From: JBDSEG01 sp039920165
GTDB lineage: Bacteria; Pseudomonadota; Gammaproteobacteria; Burkholderiales; Burkholderiaceae_C
NCBI GenBank assembly: GCA_039920165.1
Contig: JBDSEG010000345.1
Span: 1 to 7,652 of the forward strand
Direction of reading: 5' to 3'
Length of the DNA: 7,652 nucleotides
The translations under genes and the position numbers were made by a program. The number at the start of each line of letters is the position of its first letter. The first letter of the stretch is position 1. This document shows positions 5,764 through 7,652 of the stretch, piece after piece. The notes beneath the pieces were generated by a model, which was given only the letters and a program-made list of their open reading frames with translations, ran no database searches and had not been told where the DNA came from.

Positions 5764-6554
5764 TCCTGCACTGGGACGCGCTCGATATAGGCATCCTCGG
5801 CCCGGCGCTGCTCGCCGGGCTGCTGGTGCTCGCGACCCACGTGCCGCTCGGTGCGCAGGTGCTCGAGCGCGGCATCGTCTTTATCGATCTGGCGATCGCG
5901 CAGATCGCCGGCCTGGGCGTGATTGCTGCGGTCGCGCTGGGGATGCCTGCGGGCGGCGTGGCGGTGCAGGTCGCCGCCGTCGGCGCGGCGTTGCTCGGCG
6001 CGCTGCTGCTGACCTGGACCGAGCGGCGCGCACCGCAGCAACAGGAGGCACTGATCGGCGTGCTGTTCATCCTCGCGGCCTGCGCCGGCATCCTGCTGCT
6101 GGCCGGCAATCCGCAGGGCGGCGAGCATCTGAAGGACCTGCTAGTCGGGCAGATCCTGTGGGTGGATGCAACGCAGCTCGGCTGGCTGGCCGGCGTCTCG
6201 GCGGTGCTGCTGGCCGCACTCGGTCTGGGCGGGGTCGAGCGGCTCGGCCGCTTCGGCTTCTACGCCGTCTTCGCGGTCGCGGTGACGGCCTCGGTCCAAC
6301 TGGTCGGCGTGTACCTCGTCTTCGCGAGCCTCATCGTGCCCGCGCTCGCCACGCGCGGCCGGCGCGGTCGTGCGCGCCACGTGCTTGCGTATGCGACCGG
6401 CGCGGCGGGGTATGCGATCGGCTTGGCGCTCTCGGCGCTGGTCGATCTGCCCTCGGGTGCGGTGATCGTCTGGACCCTGGCGGCGTGCGGGATCGCGGTC
6501 GCCGCGCTGCCGGCGGGTTCGCCCACCGAACCTCAGGGCTTGCAGCAGCGGTAG
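5760..6554 (+). CDS. znuB: ZnuB-like ABC-3 family metal permease
   Basis: The 264-residue, strongly hydrophobic protein has about seven or eight membrane helices (roughly 9-30, 37-58, 63-86, 96-115, 138-157, 166-190, 208-228 and 232-251). ABC-3 hallmarks include 'DLAIAQIAGLG' at 43-53, corresponding to the DAIAHAxLPG region of classic ZnuB, 'GGEHLKDLLVGQILWV' at 120-135 and 'FASLIVPALA' at 188-197. It should form the inner-membrane channel for the ZnuA-like protein. Translation starts at GTG 5760, which overlaps the znuA stop as GTGA; no ATG nearby fits, and the family N-terminus begins here. A ZnuC-type ATPase is not encoded next to it, so its energy partner must lie elsewhere. The 3' end overlaps the convergent MipA-like gene by 22 bp. 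Confidence 0.9.
   Translation: MILHWDALDIGILGPALLAGLLVLATHVPLGAQVLERGIVFIDLAIAQIAGLGVIAAVALGMPAGGVAVQVAAVGAALLGALLLTWTERRAPQQQEALIGVLFILAACAGILLLAGNPQGGEHLKDLLVGQILWVDATQLGWLAGVSAVLLAALGLGGVERLGRFGFYAVFAVAVTASVQLVGVYLVFASLIVPALATRGRRGRARHVLAYATGAAGYAIGLALSALVDLPSGAVIVWTLAACGIAVAALPAGSPTEPQGLQQR
6533..6554. other. 22-bp tail-to-tail overlap of the permease and MipA-like genes
   Basis: The permease stop (TAG) is at 6552-6554 on the plus strand, and the MipA-like stop (TGA, read as TCA on the plus strand) is at 6533-6535, so the two convergent coding sequences share 22 bp. No hairpin with a T-run sits between or just beyond them. The two transcripts must therefore overlap antisense at their 3' ends or end inside coding sequence. 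Confidence 0.9.
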
Positions 6555-7360
6555 GCGAGACCGATCGCGAGCGAGACGCTTGACGGGTTGCGGGTCAGCG
6601 GGCTGGCTGCTGCCTCGGACTGCAGGCGCGCCCCGCCGACGCTGGCAAAGCCGATCCAGCGCGGGGTGAACGCGGTGGTGATGCCGGCGCCGGCGTGCAG
6701 GTCGAGCAGGCCCGCATCGGGCCGGAACACGGGCAGGCCGGAACGCGTCGAGTCGGTTTCGGTGACGCCGTAGTAGCTGCGCATGCGCTGCGCATCGGCC
6801 CAGTTGGCGCCGATGCCGAAGGTGGCGACGGTGTCGCGCCCCAGCGGCAGGCGGTAGCCCACATCGGTGCTGGCGAGCGCGCCGCCGCGCCGCCCGAGCA
6901 GGTCCTGCGATACCGTGCCGGCCAGCGACCAGCGGGCATCGATGTCGTATGACGCGTAGGCGCGGCCGCGCAGGGTGCGCCTGATGTCCTCGAAGCCGCT
7001 CAGGTCGATCGAGTCGGAGGACTTTCGCCCCGAGTCGAAGCGCAGGCCGAAGCCGAGCTTGACCTTGCTGCTGTCGATGATCGACGCTGTGAGTCCGGGC
7101 CCGCGCGTGTCCAGGCCGAAGTCGAGGATCGAGCTGGCGCCCGAGGCTGAAAGCCGAATCCGACCGTACTCGTAGGCCAGCACCGGCGCGAGCGAGGTCG
7201 AGCGGCGATTCGAACCCGTGTACTCCGGGTTGTTGCGAACCAGCGTGCCGACCACGAAGCGCGAATTCGAGAGCAGGTCGTCGATCCAATCGTCGGCACG
7301 GGCCGCATGCGCCGTCACCGCCAGCGCCATCGCCAGCCCGGCGCGTACAGCAAAAGACAT
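6533..7360 (-). CDS. mipA: MipA/OmpV-family outer-membrane protein
   Basis: The protein has 275 residues from the ATG at 7360; a TTG one codon earlier could also start it. A signal peptide (Arg6, hydrophobic core 7-19) ends at A-R-A22|D. The mature part shows the MipA/OmpV pattern: 'NNPEYTGS' near the N-terminus (about 43-50), then alternating strands such as 'SLAPVLAYEYGRIRLS', and a late 'GAGITTAFTPRW' segment. E. coli MipA scaffolds the lytic transglycosylase MltA and a penicillin-binding protein; OmpV relatives are barrels with varied roles. The last predicted strand reaches 'GLAYR' but continues CCKP instead of ending on an aromatic residue, which is odd for an outer-membrane barrel. That extension lies exactly in the 22-bp overlap with the convergent permease gene. 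The gene starts 10 nt after rpoD with no clear ribosome site, suggesting read-through and coupling. Confidence 0.83.
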   Translation of the reverse strand: MSFAVRAGLAMALAVTAHAARADDWIDDLLSNSRFVVGTLVRNNPEYTGSNRRSTSLAPVLAYEYGRIRLSASGASSILDFGLDTRGPGLTASIIDSSKVKLGFGLRFDSGRKSSDSIDLSGFEDIRRTLRGRAYASYDIDARWSLAGTVSQDLLGRRGGALASTDVGYRLPLGRDTVATFGIGANWADAQRMRSYYGVTETDSTRSGLPVFRPDAGLLDLHAGAGITTAFTPRWIGFASVGGARLQSEAAASPLTRNPSSVSLAIGLAYRCCKP

Positions 7361-7370
7361 CAAAGCGGTA

Positions 7371-7652
7371 TCAGAGCGATTCGACGTAGGTGCGCAGGCG
7401 GTCCGAACGGCTCGGGTGCTTCAACTTGCGGATCGCCTTGGCCTCGATCTGGCGTACCCGCTCCCGCGTGACGTCGAACTGCTTGCCGACTTCTTCCAGC
7501 GTGTGGTCGCTGCTCATGTCGATGCCGAAGCGCATGCGCAGCACCTTGGCCTCGCGCGGCGTCAGGCCGTCGAGGATTTCGCCGACCACGGCGCGCAGAC
7601 CGGCCTGCATCGCCGCTTCCATCGGCGCGACGTTGTGCGTGTCCTCGATGAA
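7371..7652 (-). CDS. rpoD: Primary sigma factor RpoD (sigma-70), C-terminal end only
   Basis: The frame is open from the right edge to the stop at 7371-7373 and gives 93 residues beginning 'FIEDTHNVAP'. The segment 'LTPREAKVLRMRFGID' followed by 'HTLEEVGKQFDVTRERVRQI' and 'EAKAIRKLKHPSRSDRLR' is the near-invariant region 4 of primary sigma factors, including the helix-turn-helix that reads the -35 element. The 'TRERVRQIE' recognition helix is intact, as is the 'HPSRS' end. It is not RpoS, which differs at 'EAKALRKL-HPSRS'. The protein directs RNA polymerase to housekeeping promoters. The short ending 'TYVESL' replaces the more common 'SFLD' style ending, and the HTH has Val and Ile where Ile and Leu are usual. 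The MipA-like gene follows after 10 nt in the same direction. Confidence 0.96.
   Translation of the reverse strand, partial: FIEDTHNVAPMEAAMQAGLRAVVGEILDGLTPREAKVLRMRFGIDMSSDHTLEEVGKQFDVTRERVRQIEAKAIRKLKHPSRSDRLRTYVESL

Noticed and set aside
6141..7289. 382-codon minus-strand frame spanning the permease and the MipA-like gene
   Set aside because: It is in a different frame from the MipA-like gene, has compositionally biased residues (Arg, His, Gln) and crosses two well-supported genes.

Overview
This 7.65 kb window is very GC-rich and densely coded. It holds ten complete or nearly complete genes and two that run off the edges. Codon use looks uniform, and no insertion sequence, CRISPR array, tRNA, rRNA or phage gene is visible. 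The sigma-70 C-terminus, a MipA/OmpV outer-membrane protein, an outer-membrane barrel and a YciH-type SUI1 protein point to a high-GC Gram-negative proteobacterium, gamma (Xanthomonadales-like) or beta (Rhodocyclales-like). The sequence alone does not settle the order. Most of the window looks like ordinary chromosome.

Left part (1-772, plus strand): the end of a ligase-associated DEXH-box helicase overlaps by 4 nt the start of a secreted staphylococcal-nuclease-like enzyme with its catalytic residues intact. A GC-rich imperfect hairpin follows the nuclease.

Second block (about 821-2909, plus strand): a MazE-like antitoxin (DUF3018 type) and a MazF/PemK-family toxin form a toxin-antitoxin pair. 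A perfect 14-bp palindrome just upstream is a candidate operator. Close behind, with 9 and 16 nt gaps, come a YciH/SUI1 translation factor with an N-terminal Cys4 motif and a TPR-methyltransferase fusion of the COG4976 type. The tight packing suggests one transcription unit, two of whose products would act on mRNA or translation.

Third block (2957-6554, plus strand): an apparent metal-uptake operon. Its genes are a small membrane or exported protein with H-x3-H and C-x2-C pairs, an outer-membrane barrel with a coiled-coil N-terminus and a GAHGAHGY tail, a ZnuA-like periplasmic binding protein, and a ZnuB-like ABC-3 permease that overlaps znuA by 4 nt. Together they could carry zinc or a similar divalent metal from the outer membrane to the inner membrane. 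The ATPase (ZnuC) expected of such a transporter is absent from the window and must be supplied from elsewhere.

Right part (6533-7652, minus strand): the C-terminal end of the primary sigma factor gene rpoD is followed after only 10 nt by a mipA/ompV-like gene. The 3' end of that gene overlaps the permease gene tail-to-tail by 22 bp, with no room for an intergenic terminator.

I found no clearly unprecedented system. The items most worth a second look are the mazEF-yciH arrangement with its palindrome, the ATPase-less metal operon with its own outer-membrane channel and His/Cys small protein, and the unusual end of the MipA-like protein.
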